DNA from: Chrysosporum bergii ANA360D
GTDB taxonomy: Bacteria; Cyanobacteriota; Cyanobacteriia; Cyanobacteriales; Nostocaceae
Reading direction: 5' to 3'
NCBI RefSeq assembly: GCF_029891735.1
Contig: NZ_JANQDH010000117.1
Span: forward strand, 1 to 48,604
Length of the DNA stretch: 48,604 nucleotides
Of the stretch, positions 16,832 through 26,488 are shown piece after piece. The notes beneath the pieces were generated by a model. The model saw only the letters and a program-made list of their open reading frames with translations. It searched no databases and was not told the DNA's origin. A program made the position numbers and the translations under genes. How positions within the stretch are numbered: position 1 is the first letter of the stretch; each line of letters begins with the position of its first letter.

Positions 16832-18481
16832 CTAGGGAGCAGTTTTCGGCTTCAGAGCCAATAACATTTCCAATTGAGCCGTAGATTTATTCGGGCTAGA
16901 GGCGGTGACACCAAAACCATAAATACTACTCAAGATAGTGTTGGCTTCAGATGGTATGGTTTGGAATTGGCTAACAAAGCTATTCACTAGGGATGTTGTT
17001 TTTTCTGCATCTAGATAAAAGTAACCAGTATTGGGTTTTTGCAGTGAACCAGTTACAGCTTTGAAGGTGTCGCTACTATGAAGTTTAGGGCTGTTATTGG
17101 TGGCTATGGTTTCAGCCACAGTATCACCCACCGCCACAAATGCGGTATTTTGATTCAGCCAACCATGAGATAATAAAGAGCCTTGTCCGGGTATTTGCCA
17201 TTGAGTGATGTCTTTACCGTCAACGTTTTTGGTAGTGACGTTGATTTGTTGAATTTTCGCTAGGTTATCCAATTTACTAAAAGTAGCTGATGCTGTGGAG
17301 CGATCGCTGGTTGTTAATAATAATGCTGCTCCCACCCCCACATCCGGTAAAACACTTTGACTCGATGGTATGGTAGCAAGAGCAAATTCTCCGTCCATCC
17401 ATCCAAACACATCTTTATCTAGGTCAATATTCACAAAGTTGAGTTGTCCCCGCAGTTGTTGTAATACTGCCTTAAATTCGGGATAATCTTCCGACTGTTC
17501 TACTATAGCTGACCAGCTACGATTGATACTGTTACCTGTTACTAAAGCCAAGGTATCTACAGGTAATTGATTAACTATTTTTGCTGGGGTGGTTTGGTAA
17601 TCCAATGTGTTTAGCTGTGGATCTAAATTAGCGATCGCCTTCATCCGCACCCCTTGATCATCAACCCCAACACTAGCCACCATAGATTTTATTTGTTGTA
17701 ACTGTTTCAGCGTTTGTGGTGGTAATGAATCCGATTCTGGACTTGCAGCTAATAAATTTTGTACCATTGCTGCATAGTCTGGTACATAGACCTGAGCCAG
17801 AACATTCCTTACATTTGCATTAGCAGTGAGCAGTGTCCTGGCATTTTTTTTACTAGCGAAAGAAGGCTGTCCTTTAAAAGTTTCAATCGCCTGTTCTACG
17901 GCTTGTCTTTCCGGTGCTAACACCACATGATTATTATTCAAAATCGCACTATATGTATTAGTGCCATTTTCTGTTAATTCTGTGATTTTTTCACCTTTGT
18001 AGTCAGACTCCTGAACCTTAACACCTTTTTGAGATTTTAATTTATTGGCAAAATTCAAAGCATTCAATTTATCCTTGATACCCAACACCATCAAAATATT
18101 AGGTTCTGACTGCTCCTGTATACCTTGAGTAGGATCAGGGGGTAGCATAGCCACCATCACACCAGCAACCCAAGGCTGTAAATCTTGTTTATATGAAATA
18201 TTACTTTCCCCAAACAAATCTTGTTGAAAATCTTCAAGTCCCTGTCCTATTAACTTTTGCGTCGAGGGAGTGCCAAAGTCTTGCAACTTTGCCCAAGCTC
18301 GTGGATCTGTGCTAATATAAGTCGCCATCAGTGCTGTAGAAGGGACTAGTTTAGCACTGCCTAAAGGAGTAGAGCTATCACTAGATGGAGTTTTGAAGTA
18401 TATATAAACGCCCACCCCCCCGGACACCAGAAGAGCAGCACCAACAGCAGGAATCAACCAACTTCGTTTATTTTCAGGCAT
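16832..18481 (-). CDS. DUF3352 domain-containing membrane-anchored protein
   Basis: The 549-residue protein has a single N-terminal transmembrane segment (residues 9-30, WLIPAVGAALLVSGGVGVYI) with the rest predicted periplasmic or lumenal. The body matches the cyanobacterial DUF3352 layout as I know it: repeated structural halves, STALMATYISTDPRAWAKL early, and PVDTLALVTGNSINRSWSAI near residue 310. No catalytic motif is visible and the function is not known. It is monocistronic, with about 107 nt to the downstream methyltransferase gene. Confidence 0.82.
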   Translation of the reverse strand: MPENKRSWLIPAVGAALLVSGGVGVYIYFKTPSSDSSTPLGSAKLVPSTALMATYISTDPRAWAKLQDFGTPSTQKLIGQGLEDFQQDLFGESNISYKQDLQPWVAGVMVAMLPPDPTQGIQEQSEPNILMVLGIKDKLNALNFANKLKSQKGVKVQESDYKGEKITELTENGTNTYSAILNNNHVVLAPERQAVEQAIETFKGQPSFASKKNARTLLTANANVRNVLAQVYVPDYAAMVQNLLAASPESDSLPPQTLKQLQQIKSMVASVGVDDQGVRMKAIANLDPQLNTLDYQTTPAKIVNQLPVDTLALVTGNSINRSWSAIVEQSEDYPEFKAVLQQLRGQLNFVNIDLDKDVFGWMDGEFALATIPSSQSVLPDVGVGAALLLTTSDRSTASATFSKLDNLAKIQQINVTTKNVDGKDITQWQIPGQGSLLSHGWLNQNTAFVAVGDTVAETIATNNSPKLHSSDTFKAVTGSLQKPNTGYFYLDAEKTTSLVNSFVSQFQTIPSEANTILSSIYGFGVTASSPNKSTAQLEMLLALKPKTAP

Positions 18482-18777
18482 TTTATTATCCTTGTTGATT
18501 TAAATTGCCACCAGTATACAGTAGTTATAGGTAATATCTTTCCGTGAATATACAAGACATTTTACCCAAGTCGATACAAGCAATACAGCCATTGTATTCG
18601 GCTCTAAAAATGGCTAAATTTTTGTTTTTTTTTCCACTATGAATAGAGTGAAATAGCATTTCCTAAATACGTGAGATACAAATGTCAATAATAATAAGTC
18701 TTGTATTGCCGGCATCTTCCCTAAGACTATGTACCTCACTTCGGGAAAATTAGCTATATTTGTATAGAAATAGTTAA

Positions 18778-19428
18778 ATGCTGTTTAATTGGGATATGAA
18801 CACACCAGAAGATGCGCGACAATACGCGCCGGCTACGCAACGCAATCGACAACCTATTTTAGAGGTGCTTTCACAAGTGCTGCCCCCAAGTGGTACGGTT
18901 TTGGAAGTGGCTAGTGGGACTGGTGAACACGCAGTTTATTTTGCACCCCGTCTTAGTCCCCGTCGATGGCTACCTACTGAACAAAATCCGTTATTGCTCG
19001 CTAGTATTAACGCCTGGGCTGAACAAGAACCATCAGATTATCTTGATCCGCCTTTGGAACTTGATGCTAGTATGCCGATTTGGACAGTAGAGAGAGATAC
19101 TTTACCTGATTTATCTATTGTAGCTATTGTTAATATTAATATGATTCACATTTCACCTTGGTTAACTTGTTTGGGGCTAATGGCTGGTGCTGGTCGAATT
19201 TTGCCCCCTGGTGGAATACTCTATTTATACGGGCCGTTTAAACAAAACGGAGAGCATACTGCACCTAGTAATGCCACTTTTGATCAATCTTTACAGGCGC
19301 GAAACCCTGACTGGGGTGTGCGTGACCTGACCGATGTCATCGCCGCAGCTAACAGCCAGTACCTCAGTTTAAAAGAAATTTATTCCATGCCGGCTAATAA
19401 TCTTTCAGTGGTGTTTCAACGTGGTTAA
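18778..19428 (+). CDS. DUF938 family SAM-dependent methyltransferase-like protein
   Basis: The 216-residue protein has a motif I-like EVASGTGEHAVYFAPRL, then PRRWLPTEQNPLLLASINAW and NINMIHISPW, followed by LPPGGILYLYGPFKQNGEHT. This is the DUF938 pattern, a methyltransferase-fold family of unknown substrate. The ATG at 18778 has no strong ribosome-binding site; a second ATG six codons later (MNTPEDARQYAPA) is a real alternative. The 296-nt upstream gap shows no gene and holds an AT-rich promoter region with TTTGTATAGAAATAG before the start. tRNA-Ala follows convergently three bases after the stop. Confidence 0.82.
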   Translation: MLFNWDMNTPEDARQYAPATQRNRQPILEVLSQVLPPSGTVLEVASGTGEHAVYFAPRLSPRRWLPTEQNPLLLASINAWAEQEPSDYLDPPLELDASMPIWTVERDTLPDLSIVAIVNINMIHISPWLTCLGLMAGAGRILPPGGILYLYGPFKQNGEHTAPSNATFDQSLQARNPDWGVRDLTDVIAAANSQYLSLKEIYSMPANNLSVVFQRG

Positions 19429-19431
19429 TCA

Positions 19432-19504
19432 TGGAGATTAGCAGACTCGAACTGCTGACATCCTGCTTGCAAAGCAGGCGCTCTACCAACTGAGCTAAAC
19501 CCCC
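19432..19504 (-). tRNA. tRNA-Ala (anticodon TGC)
   Basis: The 73-nt minus-strand sequence opens GGGGGTTTAGCTCAGTTGGT, has anticodon stem CCTGC/GCAGG enclosing the loop TTTGCAA (anticodon TGC), and T arm with GTTCGAGTC. The acceptor pairs GGGGGTT with AATCTCC through two G-T wobbles. The discriminator is A. The CCA end is not encoded. Confidence 0.96.
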
Positions 19505-19566
19505 ATCAAATAAAAACAGTAATTTTAACTGCATGACTCAACCATCATATCATTACTCAAGAAATA

Positions 19567-20457
19567 ATGCAAGAAAATATTGAGGTGGTGGCGACACTAT
19601 ATAAATTCGTCAAAATGCCCGATTTTGCGGACAAAAAAGACCCCCTACTGTCTTACTGTCAATCACAAGGTATCAAAGGAACAATTTTATTGGCCGCGGA
19701 AGGTATTAACGGAACCATCGCGGGGTCACGTGCAGGAATTGACTCGGTTTTGGCGTTTTTGCGTTCGGATCCCCGTTTAGCAGATTTAGAACACAAAGAG
19801 TCATACACTGATATACAACCGTTTGAACGCATGAAGGTGCGCTTAAAAGCAGAAATTGTCACCATGGGTCTACCAGAAGTTGACCCAAATAATCAGGTGG
19901 GTACTTATGTTAGTCCCCAAGAATGGAATGATTTGATTTCTGACCCGGAAGTGATTGTCATTGACACCCGTAATGATTATGAGGTGAATATTGGTACTTT
20001 TAAAAACGCACAAAACCCAAAAACCAAATCATTCCGAGAGTTCCCGGAATATGTGAGTAATAACCTTGACCCCAATCAACATAAAAAAGTCGCCTTGTTT
20101 TGTACCGGGGGGATTCGTTGTGAAAAGGCCTCATCTCTGATGCTATCCCAAGGCTTTGCACAAGTCTATCACCTCAAGGGTGGTATTTTGAAGTATTTGG
20201 AATCAGTACCAGCAGAGGAAAGTTTATGGGAAGGCGAATGTTTTGTATTTGATGACCGGGTAGCCATCCGTCATGGGTTGGAGTTAGGTACTCATGAATT
20301 GTGCTTTTGTTGTGGATATCCCATTGCTGAGAAAGATAAAGCTTCTCCCCAGTATGAAGAAGGTATTTCTTGTCCCCACTGTTTTGATAGTCTCACGGAG
20401 GAAAAAAGGCAGCATCAGCAGGAAAAATGGAAACAATATCAATTGGGTAAATCCTAG
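19567..20457 (+). CDS. trhO: tRNA uridine(34) hydroxylase, rhodanese family (TrhO/UPF0176)
   Basis: The protein hydroxylates U34 of certain tRNAs as a step to 5-methoxyuridine or carboxymethoxyuridine in TrhO homologues. The 296-residue product has an N-terminal acylphosphatase-like part with [19 protein letters not shown], then a rhodanese domain with [18 protein letters not shown] and the active-site loop [13 protein letters not shown] (Cys179). A C-terminal Cys-rich tail (CFCCGYP ... CPHC) probably binds zinc. All family hallmarks are intact. It starts at the ATG at 19567, 62 nt after the tRNA-Ala locus on the opposite strand. Confidence 0.93.
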   Translation: MQENIEVVATLYKFVKMPDFADKKDPLLSYCQSQGIKGTILLAAEGINGTIAGSRAGIDSVLAFLRSDPRLADLEHKESYTDIQPFERMKVRLKAEIVTMGLPEVDPNNQVGTYVSPQEWNDLISDPEVIVIDTRNDYEVNIGTFKNAQNPKTKSFREFPEYVSNNLDPNQHKKVALFCTGGIRCEKASSLMLSQGFAQVYHLKGGILKYLESVPAEESLWEGECFVFDDRVAIRHGLELGTHELCFCCGYPIAEKDKASPQYEEGISCPHCFDSLTEEKRQHQQEKWKQYQLGKS

Positions 20458-20678
20458 TTTAAATCAGGATTAAGCCATACCAGCAATTTGCCAACCAGTG
20501 GGGGGAAAAGACCAGAAAAAATAGGGCTGATGTGGTAGAGTTCTAATATGTGACCGAAATATCAACGGCGAGCAGCGCTAATGGCTTCAGACAAGGGGGT
20601 TAGCTGTTGGCGATTATAAAAATGGCCATCAAAAAACATTACTGGTAAATTTACCGTTACAATCCCCAGTTTACTCAT
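20454..20678 (-). pseudogene. Possible degraded or very short gene
   Basis: From an ATG at 20678 the minus strand encodes 38 residues (MSKLGIVTVNLPVMFFDGHF ...) to a TGA at 20562-20564. The same frame then continues open for another 35 codons (YFGHILELYHISPIFSGLFP ...) to a TAG at 20454. The hydrophobic, protein-like composition on both sides of the stop suggests one frame broken by a nonsense change, or a 38-residue protein. I recognise no homologue and the reading could be chance. Confidence 0.25.
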
Positions 20679-20719
20679 GTTAAACCTAGATTTAGGAGTT
20701 ATAGGGAGTATAGTTAAAT

Positions 20720-21892
20720 ATGGCGTTTCGGATTTTGAGTTTAGACGGTGGGGGTATTCGTGGAGTGATTTCCGCCACAATACTAGCTGCTATAGAGAAA
20801 CAAATTAATCAGCCGTTGAATAAATACTTTGACTTAATTGCCGGAACTTCCACCGGGTCAATATTAGCAGGTGCGATCGCCATCGGACTCACCGCCCAAG
20901 AAATTATTGACATATATAAACAAAAAGGCATCAGGATCTTTCCCTACAAAAGTCATTATTCATGGCGGCGATTTCCTTTATTCTTCAAACACGGCTTATC
21001 TGCGCCTAAGTTTTCTGCTCATGGTTTAGCTCAAGTCCTACAAGAAAGTTTAGGCACTAGCAAAATATTAGATATTACCAATCCTTTGTTATTGATTATT
21101 TCTTATGATACCCTGACCAGGCAACCAATAGTATTTAAAAGCTGGCGTGAAGATACGTGTTCCAGCAATGTACCTTTATGGGAAGCCTGTGTTTGTTCCG
21201 CCTCAGCCCCGACTGTTTTCCCAGCACATAGATTAGATAGAAGAATCAATGGCACGGTGCAATGTGCAACCAGTGATAGTATAACATTATGTTGCCAGGC
21301 AGATCCAATTAATAATATATATAATAATACAAAAATTACCATAACAAGTGGCACAGCCCAAGGTGAAACTCGCACCATAAAAAATTATCAAGGCGCAAAA
21401 AGACTAGCTGTGATAGATTCGCCCTGGGAAAACATTCCCGATCATACCTCCGGCTACTCAATTAAGAGCATATACTCGGCAATTGATGGTGGTGTTGCTG
21501 CCAATAACCCTTCTAGCTGTGCTGTGGCAGAAGCTATAAGATTAGGCAATAAATTGGAAGATATTAGCGTTCTCTCCGTAGGTACGGGACAAATGACCCG
21601 ACTCATACCATTTGAAAAAGCCCAAGGCTGGGGAGTTCTACAATGGATAGAGCCGCTTATTAGTATCTTGTTGGATTCTTCTTCAATTGTTCATGAGTAC
21701 ATTACCAATCAAATTATTCAAGAGCGGGTTTTACGATTGCAGTTCAAGCTAGATAGGGAGTTAACCGGTAAACGCTTAAGTGATGATATGGATGATGCCA
21801 GTGAAGAGAATATCAATAATTTAATTGAAGCGGCAACAGTTTATATTCAACAGCCAACAGTCCAAGCTGATTTGCAGAAATTTCTACAATGA
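20720..21892 (+). CDS. Patatin-like phospholipase/lipid acyl hydrolase with inserted module
   Basis: The 390-residue cytoplasmic protein has the patatin oxyanion motif DGGGIRG (residues 9-15), nucleophile elbow GTSTG with Ser44, and the catalytic Asp256 in AIDGGVAANNP, so the Ser-Asp dyad is complete. Between the conserved SASAPTVFPAH (about 160-170) and the Asp motif sits an insertion of roughly 75 residues with TSGTAQGETRTIKNYQGAKR and a following VIDSPW...DHTSGYSI, a pattern I associate with phage structural proteins. It probably hydrolyses membrane lipids; substrates are unknown. The ATG at 20720 is used. It has no operon partner: folB downstream is convergent. Confidence 0.9.
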   Translation: MAFRILSLDGGGIRGVISATILAAIEKQINQPLNKYFDLIAGTSTGSILAGAIAIGLTAQEIIDIYKQKGIRIFPYKSHYSWRRFPLFFKHGLSAPKFSAHGLAQVLQESLGTSKILDITNPLLLIISYDTLTRQPIVFKSWREDTCSSNVPLWEACVCSASAPTVFPAHRLDRRINGTVQCATSDSITLCCQADPINNIYNNTKITITSGTAQGETRTIKNYQGAKRLAVIDSPWENIPDHTSGYSIKSIYSAIDGGVAANNPSSCAVAEAIRLGNKLEDISVLSVGTGQMTRLIPFEKAQGWGVLQWIEPLISILLDSSSIVHEYITNQIIQERVLRLQFKLDRELTGKRLSDDMDDASEENINNLIEAATVYIQQPTVQADLQKFLQ

Positions 21893-21943
21893 AGGAACGT
21901 CAGTGACGCTGGAATCCCCTCGGATAGCGTGGGGAGTGTCAAT

Positions 21944-22318
21944 TTAGAGGTTAGACCTAGTTTTAGTTCTAGTAAGTTCTATACTAATTCTGCCGCTAAA
22001 ATCTGGAATAGGTGCAGCAGGTTTACTGACAATCACCTGGACTTGTGTGACGCGATCGCACTGTTGCAGAAGAGAATCAGCGATAGTACCCGCCAACTTT
22101 TCCACCAAAACAAACTTAGCCGTTTTAACGATAAGTTGTACTGAGTTAATGACGCTGCGATAATCTACAGTGTCTTCAATTGCGTCAGTGTTGGCAGCTG
22201 TGGAGATATCTAACCATAACTTCACATCCACCTCAAACCACTGCCCTAATACCTGTTCTTCTGGTAGATACCCAGTGTAGCCATAGCAGCGAATATTGGT
22301 TAAATGAATGCAATCCAT
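21944..22318 (-). CDS. folB: Dihydroneopterin aldolase
   Basis: FolB cleaves 7,8-dihydroneopterin to 6-hydroxymethyl-dihydropterin and glycolaldehyde in folate synthesis. The 124-residue protein matches the family length and carries MDCIHLTNIRCYGYTGYLPE at the start, DTVDYRSVINSV in the middle and the catalytic-region LVEKLAGTIADSLLQ with the conserved Glu and Lys region. The C-terminal half has VTQVQVIVSKPAAPIP as expected. It diverges from menD across a 97-nt gap that must hold both promoters. Confidence 0.92.
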   Translation of the reverse strand: MDCIHLTNIRCYGYTGYLPEEQVLGQWFEVDVKLWLDISTAANTDAIEDTVDYRSVINSVQLIVKTAKFVLVEKLAGTIADSLLQQCDRVTQVQVIVSKPAAPIPDFSGRISIELTRTKTRSNL

Positions 22319-22415
22319 AAGACCTGAAAAGTAAATCGGACATTGAACCTTACCAGAGAAATTTTAAATTGAATTTAACTCAAAATCAAAAATTTAAAAT
22401 TATTATTTTATAGCC

Positions 22416-24173
22416 ATGCTTGATTTAATACCATTTGCCTATAAAAATCTTAATCAACTTTGGGCTTATATCTTAACCGAAACACTAAAGCGCCTGGGAT
22501 TGAATTGTGTGGTCATGTCTCCTGGTTCACGTTCTACACCTTTAGTAGTGAGCTTTGTGCAGCAAATACCTGACATTGAAGCTGTTTCTATTCTCGATGA
22601 GCGTTCAGCGGCCTTTTTTGCCTTGGGAAGAGCTAAAGCCACTGGGCTACCTGTAGTATTGGTTTGCACCTCCGGAACAGCAGCAGCGAATTTTTACCCA
22701 GCCATCATTGAAGCCCAAGAAAGTCGCATCCCATTGTTAGTGCTAACTAGCGATCGACCACCAGAATTGAGACATTGCCATTCGGGGCAAACCATAGATC
22801 AAGTTAAATTATATGGTAATTACCCAAACTGGCAAGCAGAATTAGCCACACCATGGCCAGACATGGGAATGCTGTGTTATCTGCGACAAACCATCATTCA
22901 CGCTTGGGAACGCTGTCAACTTCCTACACCAGGTCCAGTGCATTTAAACATTCCTTTTCGTGACCCCCTCGCCCCCATTCCTGATGGAATTGATTTGAGT
23001 AATTTACAGTCACAGTTCCACTCACAAGACTTTTTTGCAGGTATAGCCAAAATTAACCCAGTACCCCCTTCGCCATTTTCTCTTCCCCAACAGTGGTTAA
23101 AATCTCAACGAGGAATAATCATTGCTGGTGTAGCCCAGCCCCAACAACCAGAGAAATACTGTCAAGCCATCGCCCGTTTGTCTCAAACACTGAACTGGCC
23201 AGTTTTAGCTGAGGGACTTTCCCCGGTGAGAAATTATGCTAACCTCAACCCCTATTTAATTTCCACCTACGACATCATTTTACGTAATCAGCAACTTGCC
23301 CAAGAACTAACCCCGGAAATAGTAATTCAAATCGGTGAAATGCCCACCAGTAAAGAATTACGTAACTGGCTATCTACTACCAACGCCCAACGCTGGATCA
23401 TAGATAGTAGCTATGATAATTTAGACTCTTTACATGGAAGAACCACACATTTAAGGATATGTGTAGAAGATATAGATTACCAAAGAGAAAGCAGGAATCA
23501 TCAAACAGAGCTTTATTTACAAAAATGGTGTGAAGTTGAAGTAAAAATCAGAAAAAACATTGATGAAACTTTTGTACAATTAGACCAATTAATTGAAAGT
23601 AAAGCAGCCTGGTTAATGTCCCAAAGTCTGCCATCAGCCACACCATTATTTATTGCTAATAGTATGCCAGTGCGGGATGTGGAATTTTTCTGGAAACCAA
23701 ATAATTTAGGTATAAAAACTTATGTTAACCGAGGTGCAAATGGTATTGATGGCACACTTGCCACCGCTTTAGGTATTGCACATCACCAGCAAAGTAGTGT
23801 GATGTTAACAGGAGATTTAGCCTTATTACATGATACCAACGGATTTTTAATTAGAAATAAATTTGTTGGACATTTGACAATTGTGTTAATTAATAACAAT
23901 GGTGGGGGGATTTTTGAAATGTTGCCCATAGCGCAATTTGACCCACCTTTTGGAGAATTTTTCGCCACCCCCCAAGATATAGATTTTGCTAAGTTATGTG
24001 CTACATATAATGTACAGCATCAGTTAATTACTGACTGGCAACAGTTAAAAGAAAACTTAAAACTGCTACCAAATCAGGGAATTAGAGTGTTAGAAGTCAG
24101 GACAAATAGGAAATTAGATGCTAAATGGAGAAAAGAGAATTTACAGAAGTTTGGGTTAGATATTGCCATTTGA
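22416..24173 (+). CDS. menD: SEPHCHC synthase MenD (phylloquinone pathway)
   Basis: MenD condenses isochorismate with 2-oxoglutarate using thiamine diphosphate; in cyanobacteria the pathway makes phylloquinone for photosystem I. The 585-residue protein shows [12 protein letters not shown] and [14 protein letters not shown] in the N-terminal domain, [17 protein letters not shown], and the C-terminal ThDP/Mg motif from [16 protein letters not shown] to [12 protein letters not shown]. Length and order are standard. menB follows after 47 nt on the same strand, forming a two-gene men operon. Confidence 0.96.
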   Translation: MLDLIPFAYKNLNQLWAYILTETLKRLGLNCVVMSPGSRSTPLVVSFVQQIPDIEAVSILDERSAAFFALGRAKATGLPVVLVCTSGTAAANFYPAIIEAQESRIPLLVLTSDRPPELRHCHSGQTIDQVKLYGNYPNWQAELATPWPDMGMLCYLRQTIIHAWERCQLPTPGPVHLNIPFRDPLAPIPDGIDLSNLQSQFHSQDFFAGIAKINPVPPSPFSLPQQWLKSQRGIIIAGVAQPQQPEKYCQAIARLSQTLNWPVLAEGLSPVRNYANLNPYLISTYDIILRNQQLAQELTPEIVIQIGEMPTSKELRNWLSTTNAQRWIIDSSYDNLDSLHGRTTHLRICVEDIDYQRESRNHQTELYLQKWCEVEVKIRKNIDETFVQLDQLIESKAAWLMSQSLPSATPLFIANSMPVRDVEFFWKPNNLGIKTYVNRGANGIDGTLATALGIAHHQQSSVMLTGDLALLHDTNGFLIRNKFVGHLTIVLINNNGGGIFEMLPIAQFDPPFGEFFATPQDIDFAKLCATYNVQHQLITDWQQLKENLKLLPNQGIRVLEVRTNRKLDAKWRKENLQKFGLDIAI

Positions 24174-24220
24174 CCCCAAAAACTGCGATAAAATTCTCAA
24201 ACACAACAGCCCATAAACTT

Positions 24221-25057
24221 ATGACACAAATCACCTGGCAAATTGGCAAAAACTATGAAGATATCCTCTATCATAAAACCGATGGTATTGCCAAAATCAC
24301 TATTAACCGTCCCCATAAACGCAATGCCTTTCGTCCTCAAACTGTGTTTGAATTGTACGATGCCTTCTGTGATGCTCGTGAAGATACTAATATTGGCGTA
24401 GTTTTATTTACTGGTGCGGGACCACACACTGATGGTAAATACGCCTTTTGTTCTGGTGGAGATCAAAGTGTACGGGGACAAGCTGGTTATCTTGATCATG
24501 CAGGTGTGCCCCGCTTAAACGTGTTAGACCTGCAACGGCTGATTCGTTCCATACCCAAAGTAGTAATTGCTTTAGTAGCTGGGTATGCTATCGGTGGTGG
24601 ACACGTCCTACATTTAATTTGTGACCTGACTATTGCCGCCGATAATGCTATTTTTGGACAAACAGGTCCGAAAGTGGGCAGTTTTGATGGTGGATTTGGC
24701 GCAAGTTATCTCGCCCGCATCGTAGGGCAGAAAAAAGCCCGAGAAATTTGGTTTCTGTGCCGTCAATATAATGCACAACAAGCATTAGACATGGGTTTAA
24801 TAAATTGTATTGTCCCAGTGGAACAGCTAGAAGCTGAGGGTATGCAATGGGCGCAGGAAATTTTAGAAAAAAGCCCCATTGCCATTCGCTGTCTGAAAGC
24901 AGCATTCAACGCTGATTGTGATGGACAAGCTGGTTTACAAGAACTAGCTGGGAACGCCACCTTACTTTATTACATGACAGAAGAGGGTACTGAGGGAAAA
25001 CAAGCCTTTTTAGAAAAACGCCCCCCCAATTTTCGCAGCTTTCCCTGGCTACCTTAA
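24221..25057 (+). CDS. menB: 1,4-dihydroxy-2-naphthoyl-CoA synthase MenB
   Basis: MenB is a crotonase-fold enzyme that closes the naphthoquinone ring from o-succinylbenzoyl-CoA. I start at ATG 24221 ([19 protein letters not shown]), giving 278 residues; an upstream in-frame start at 24125 overlaps menD in another frame and is unlikely. Crotonase hallmarks are [16 protein letters not shown], the oxyanion segment [19 protein letters not shown] and [20 protein letters not shown]. The end [13 protein letters not shown] is typical of MenB. It is second gene of the menD-menB pair and is followed 7 nt later by a strong terminator. Confidence 0.96.
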   Translation: MTQITWQIGKNYEDILYHKTDGIAKITINRPHKRNAFRPQTVFELYDAFCDAREDTNIGVVLFTGAGPHTDGKYAFCSGGDQSVRGQAGYLDHAGVPRLNVLDLQRLIRSIPKVVIALVAGYAIGGGHVLHLICDLTIAADNAIFGQTGPKVGSFDGGFGASYLARIVGQKKAREIWFLCRQYNAQQALDMGLINCIVPVEQLEAEGMQWAQEILEKSPIAIRCLKAAFNADCDGQAGLQELAGNATLLYYMTEEGTEGKQAFLEKRPPNFRSFPWLP

Positions 25058-25063
25058 AATGTT

Positions 25064-25095
25064 AAAATCGCACCCCATCACGAGGTGCGATTTTT
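25064..25095 (+). terminator. Rho-independent terminator after menB
   Basis: AAAATCGCACC (25064-25074) pairs with GGTGCGATTTT (25084-25094) in an 11-bp perfect stem with a 9-nt loop, running into a T-tract. It lies directly after the menB stop. Since the arms are flanked by A and T runs it can serve both strands. Confidence 0.85.
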
Positions 25096-25173
25096 CAAGC
25101 TGTGAAAATTCAAAGCACTACAAATATTAAATATTGATCTTATTTTATACAAATTGACTCCAGTGGTGGTCAA

Positions 25174-25488
25174 CTAAATTTGCATCACCTTAGTTTTAGC
25201 TTCTGGCGAGGTGCAGTTAACTATTTCCTCTACAGAGGCCACAATACTATTGTTTCCATCTGTGGGCAAAGATTCTGAAGAGTGTAAAACTCTGGTTGCA
25301 TCTGGTAAACCCCAAGCATCTTCCAAAGTTTCCCAAGAAGGTGCAAAAGGTGGAAGCGCCAAAGAACAAGCTTTCCAACCAGCTTGTACTCTTGCTCCTA
25401 ACTGCTGACACATTCCGCCTCGGCGACCCTCTGGCTGGTAATGACGACAATAGCGACAGGCAGATGTTGGGGATTTAATGGCTTTCAT
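25174..25488 (-). CDS. Conserved cyanobacterial Cys-rich small protein
   Basis: The 104-residue protein opens MKAIKSPTSACRYCRHYQPE and has cysteines at about 11, 14, 27 and 41, the spacing of a small metal-binding knuckle or a redox pair. The segment GWKACSLALPPFAPSWETLE is, as I recall, strongly conserved in cyanobacterial homologues, while the C-terminal half is variable. No signal peptide or membrane segment is present. Its function is unknown; a zinc-binding regulator or adaptor is possible but not supported further. It converges on the menB terminator and has a 331-nt gene-free AT-rich stretch upstream. Confidence 0.7.
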   Translation of the reverse strand: MKAIKSPTSACRYCRHYQPEGRRGGMCQQLGARVQAGWKACSLALPPFAPSWETLEDAWGLPDATRVLHSSESLPTDGNNSIVASVEEIVNCTSPEAKTKVMQI

Positions 25489-25819
25489 TTGGGTTCATCT
25501 TGAATGCAGTTTATGGCTGATTTGCATTCTTGTATTTTCCTCCTATATATAAAGAGGTAATTTTACCAAAAAGTCATTATTTTACCTGTGTTTCAGCGAT
25601 CCCCACAAAAAAATAAACTTTACAATCTTTTTAGATTCTTGTTATATATGTAAATAATCACAATAGTACATACACAGAAATTTTTAACTAAAACTAGCTG
25701 GGGATCAAGGATAAACTTATCAGTTTGGATTTAAATCAAATTCACAATTGACAACTCTGGTATGGTATGTGTAGTCAGTTGCCCTAGATTATTCACCATC
25801 ACTAGCCCCATTTACTCCT
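25489..25819. other. Gene-free AT-rich intergenic stretch
   Basis: These 331 nt separate two minus-strand genes. They are AT-rich and contain short A and T runs, but no RNA gene, long inverted repeat or credible reading frame was found. The right part should hold the DUF721 gene's terminator and the left part the promoter of the Cys-rich protein. Confidence 0.5.
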
Positions 25820-26383
25820 TTAGTTATATGTCTTTGAAGAATTAAACTGTTTGGCCGCACAAACACAACACACCTGCCAACGCTGAAGTTCACCAGGCGG
25901 GGTGGGAGATTGGCACTGAGAACAAAGAGGTAAGCCATGTGATCGCTCTTGCACTTTTTTAGCCCAAGCTGCAAAAGCAGTATTGGGGTTCTCAATAGTG
26001 GGTGTAACCTGATCAAGACAACCACCAAGATCAGCCAAGTAACTCGGATGTTCCTGGGGGGTAAAAGTTTTTTGCTGTAAGTAATCTGGAAGGGGCTGCC
26101 AATCTTTGGCAGAAAAACGAATATCTACCAAAGGAGAAGACAAATTTTGATTTAACTTTAACAGCAGAGTTGTCCGTCCAAATGTCATGTTCTGCGCCCA
26201 AGCAGCACTAGAAGTTGCCACCAGCAAAACATCACGCTGAATTGATAATGGTCGCGTATGGTTAGCGGCCACTTTGCCGACAATATTTGGCCATAATTCC
26301 AGTAAGCGCTGAAATGGGTGTTTTTGCCATTGAGCTTGGTGCTTGACAACGCCTAAAATATGATTAAGTGATTTCAACGACAT
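25820..26383 (-). CDS. DciA/DUF721 domain protein with C-terminal zinc ribbon
   Basis: The N-terminal half (about residues 1-95) is a DUF721/DciA domain: MSLKSLNHILGVVKHQAQWQ, LLELWPNIVGKVAANHTRPL and LLVATSSAAWAQNMTFGRTT. DciA is the ancestral loader of the replicative helicase DnaB in bacteria lacking DnaC or DnaI. The C-terminal part adds a four-cysteine zinc ribbon (CSQCQSP ... CCVCAAKQF near residues 155-180), which shorter DciA proteins lack. Whether this cyanobacterial form loads DnaB is not established by the sequence. It is monocistronic and diverges from the SPOR-like gene across 105 nt. Confidence 0.8.
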   Translation of the reverse strand: MSLKSLNHILGVVKHQAQWQKHPFQRLLELWPNIVGKVAANHTRPLSIQRDVLLVATSSAAWAQNMTFGRTTLLLKLNQNLSSPLVDIRFSAKDWQPLPDYLQQKTFTPQEHPSYLADLGGCLDQVTPTIENPNTAFAAWAKKVQERSHGLPLCSQCQSPTPPGELQRWQVCCVCAAKQFNSSKTYN

Positions 26384-26488
26384 CTTTAGATAGACTTTTG
26401 TTGTCTGTGTATGTTTGAAACAATTTTCCTGATTGATTGCGCTTAATTGATTTTAAGTTAATACAGTAGTCTTGATGTGAGGCAGATC

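Noticed and set aside
20720-21892. Patatin as effector of a CBASS-type defence system
   Set aside because: No cyclic nucleotide synthase or accessory gene lies next to it; neighbours are trhO and folB.
24125-24220. Upstream extension of menB overlapping menD
   Set aside because: MenB proteins start at MTQITW-like sequence; the added residues are menD sequence in another frame.
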